DNA of 5,801 bases from Chloroflexota bacterium (GTDB lineage Bacteria > Chloroflexota > Anaerolineae > Aggregatilineales > Phototrophicaceae): assembly GCA_023392115.1 (NCBI GenBank), contig JAEVZT010000464.1, positions 1 through 5,801 on the forward strand, given 5' to 3'. A model generated the notes under the pieces. The model ran no database searches, was not told where the DNA came from, and saw only the letters and a list, made by a program, of their open reading frames with translations. Made by a program: the position numbers and the translations under genes. How positions within the stretch are numbered: the stretch's first letter is position 1; every line of letters begins with the position of its first letter. This document shows positions 4,631-5,801 of this stretch, in pieces.

Positions 4631-5170
4631 ATGCCTGTAGACTTTCAGCCAGTACAGACGCTTGCGGAACAGATCGTCCTGTTCATCCCGACGCTGCTCG
4701 GCGCGATTTTGATCTTTCTCGGCTTCTGGCTCGCCAGCGCGCTCCTACGGACTGCCGTGCGACGCTACGGTCACCGGATGCGCCTCGACGAGCAGGTGCG
4801 CGATCTGGTGACCAAGGTGGTCGGCGCGGCGATCATCGTCATGGGCTTGATTTCGGCGCTCGGCACGATCGGGATTGACGTGACGGCGATGGTCGCCGGG
4901 TTAGGGCTGACGAGCTTCGCGCTCGCTTTCGCCCTGCAAGATATCATCAGCAACGTGCTGGCGGGCATCCTAATCCTGATGTACCGCCCGTTTCGGCGCG
5001 GCAATCAGGTCAAGGTCGGCGGACACGAAGGCATCGTCACCGACATTGACCTGCGTTACACAACGCTGCAAACCGAGACGCAGAAGATCTTTGTCACTAA
5101 TGCCACGCTTTTCAAAGAAGCGATCATCGTCTACACGCCCGGAGGGCAGCCCGTCCAGAAACGACTATGA
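4631..5170 (+). CDS. Short MscS-family mechanosensitive channel
   Basis: Small-conductance mechanosensitive channels open under membrane tension and release solutes during osmotic downshock. The product is 179 residues with three membrane segments: about 15-38, 60-82 and 86-117. The last is the pore helix, seen as AMVAGLGLTSFALAFALQDIISN followed by RPFRRGNQV, the classic end of TM3 and start of the beta domain. The beta domain follows (EGIVTDIDLRYTTLQT, 133-148), with VTN (155-157) where many members have IPN. The protein ends at about 179, where E. coli MscS (286 aa) starts its C-terminal alpha/beta vestibule, so that whole domain is missing. The start has a weak GGAA site 6 nt upstream. 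The stop overlaps the comEA start (ATGA), so the two are probably co-translated. Assignment to the family is firm; whether this minimal form gates normally is unknown. Confidence 0.9.
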   Translation: MPVDFQPVQTLAEQIVLFIPTLLGAILIFLGFWLASALLRTAVRRYGHRMRLDEQVRDLVTKVVGAAIIVMGLISALGTIGIDVTAMVAGLGLTSFALAFALQDIISNVLAGILILMYRPFRRGNQVKVGGHEGIVTDIDLRYTTLQTETQKIFVTNATLFKEAIIVYTPGGQPVQKRL

Positions 5171-5769
5171 ACGCCGACCCATCACCGCGCTCGACCATCG
5201 CCGCCTTCGCTCTCGTCACCGTCGCCTTGATCGGCGCTGCCGTCGTTTTGCTGCTGACGCGCCCCGAACCGGCACGCATCACAATTAACCCGCCAGTGCC
5301 GACTGCCACGCTCGCGCCGATCAGCGTCTACGTGACCGGCGCGGTTGGTCAGCCGAACAGCACCGTCAGCTTGCCGTATGGCAGCCGCGCTGCCGACGCG
5401 GTGCTGGCGGCGGGCGGAACAGCTGCCGATGCCGACCTCGAGCGAATTAACCTCGCGGCGATCGTCCATGACGGCGACCAAATCCATGTTTTCCACCTGA
5501 ACGAGTCGATTGAATCAAATGCGTCTGTTGAACGTCCTGCTGGCGAGCCCCTGCTGGCGACACCGGCGGCGGGCGATGTGATTCACGTCAACACGGCGAC
5601 GGCGGAAGAACTTGAAACGCTGCCGGGGATCGGTCCGGCGCTGGCGGCGCGCATCCTTGCCTACCGCGAGGCGAACGGACGCTTCACAGGTGAAGCCGAT
5701 CTCGAACAAGTTAGCGGTATTGGTCCGGGGACAATTGAGCGGCTGCGGGGGCTAATCGCGTTTGATTGA
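5167..5769 (+). CDS. comEA: ComEA-type competence DNA-binding protein
   Basis: ComEA is a membrane-anchored receptor that binds double-stranded DNA outside the cytoplasmic membrane and passes it to the ComEC channel in natural transformation. The 200-residue product has a short N-terminus, one hydrophobic anchor (about 11-31), a Pro-rich linker, an SLBB domain (about 52-109; ISVYVTGAV, DADLERINLAA, DGDQIHV), a second linker, and two helix-hairpin-helix DNA-binding motifs: VNTATAEELETLPGIGPALA (141-160) and LEQVSGIGPGTIERL (179-193). This order, anchor-SLBB-HhH, is the standard Gram-positive-type ComEA. The ATG overlaps the mscS stop by ATGA; a GGAGG (5141-5145) lies 21 nt upstream, too far for a normal site, so translation probably relies on coupling. 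The 32 nt to the right edge show no new start; comEC is the expected next gene but is not seen. Confidence 0.93.
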   Translation: MNADPSPRSTIAAFALVTVALIGAAVVLLLTRPEPARITINPPVPTATLAPISVYVTGAVGQPNSTVSLPYGSRAADAVLAAGGTAADADLERINLAAIVHDGDQIHVFHLNESIESNASVERPAGEPLLATPAAGDVIHVNTATAEELETLPGIGPALAARILAYREANGRFTGEADLEQVSGIGPGTIERLRGLIAFD

Positions 5770-5801
5770 CGGGGACGTCGTGGGATAAAACGCAGTAGGG
5801 G

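Noticed and set aside
5141..5145. GGAGG as a ribosome-binding site for comEA
   Set aside because: It is 21 nt from the ATG, too far; it encodes the Pro-Gly-Gly of the MscS tail.

Overview
This is a gene-dense, GC-rich bacterial window with six genes and no sign of phage, transposon, CRISPR or RNA genes. The best guess at the source is a Chloroflexota (Anaerolineae-like) bacterium. That guess rests on three things: the acidic TPR protein with repeated Trp motifs at the left edge, short MscS and ComEA proteins of the style seen in that group, and extended -10 promoters of the TGGTACAAT kind. No marker gene here fixes the taxonomy, so this is inference.

Layout. Left edge to 1513 (+): the 3' part of a long acidic, probably disordered protein with a C-terminal TPR, closed by a strong intrinsic terminator. 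1580-2038 (+): ndk, nucleoside diphosphate kinase, with a good Shine-Dalgarno sequence that decides its GTG start. A perfect 12-bp hairpin (2071-2100) separates it from the convergent rsfS (2433-2101, -), a ribosomal silencing factor whose start codon is unclear. A divergent promoter region (2464-2560) serves rsfS leftward and the pseudouridine synthase gene rluD (2561-3478) rightward; both products act on the 50S subunit. Next come a nitrilase-superfamily protein (3668-4504), a very short MscS-type channel (4631-5170) and comEA (5167-5769). The last two overlap by ATGA and are probably translationally coupled. From 5770 to the right edge (32 nt) I see no gene start; comEC often follows comEA but is not visible here.

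Three features stand out. First, the nitrilase-like protein keeps the Glu and Lys of the catalytic triad but has Gly (GGT) where the nucleophilic Cys should be, so it looks like a pseudoenzyme. Second, the two gaps flanking it (after rluD and after the nitrilase gene) each hold a composite inverted repeat built from degenerate 7-bp units (AGTTNAC and its complement GTNAACT). Each folds into a long RNA stem at the 3' end of a gene, and the first copy even contains the rluD stop codon. Third, rsfS has a strong ribosome-binding site and ATG that lead into a 5-codon dead end, while the conserved-looking N-terminus continues in another frame; removal of one CT dinucleotide would give a normal start.

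The genes are mostly housekeeping (nucleotide pools, ribosome maturation and silencing, osmotic safety valve, DNA uptake) and do not form one pathway. No gap exceeds 300 bases; the largest, 3479-3667, holds the first repeat, a candidate promoter and the ribosome-binding site of the nitrilase gene.
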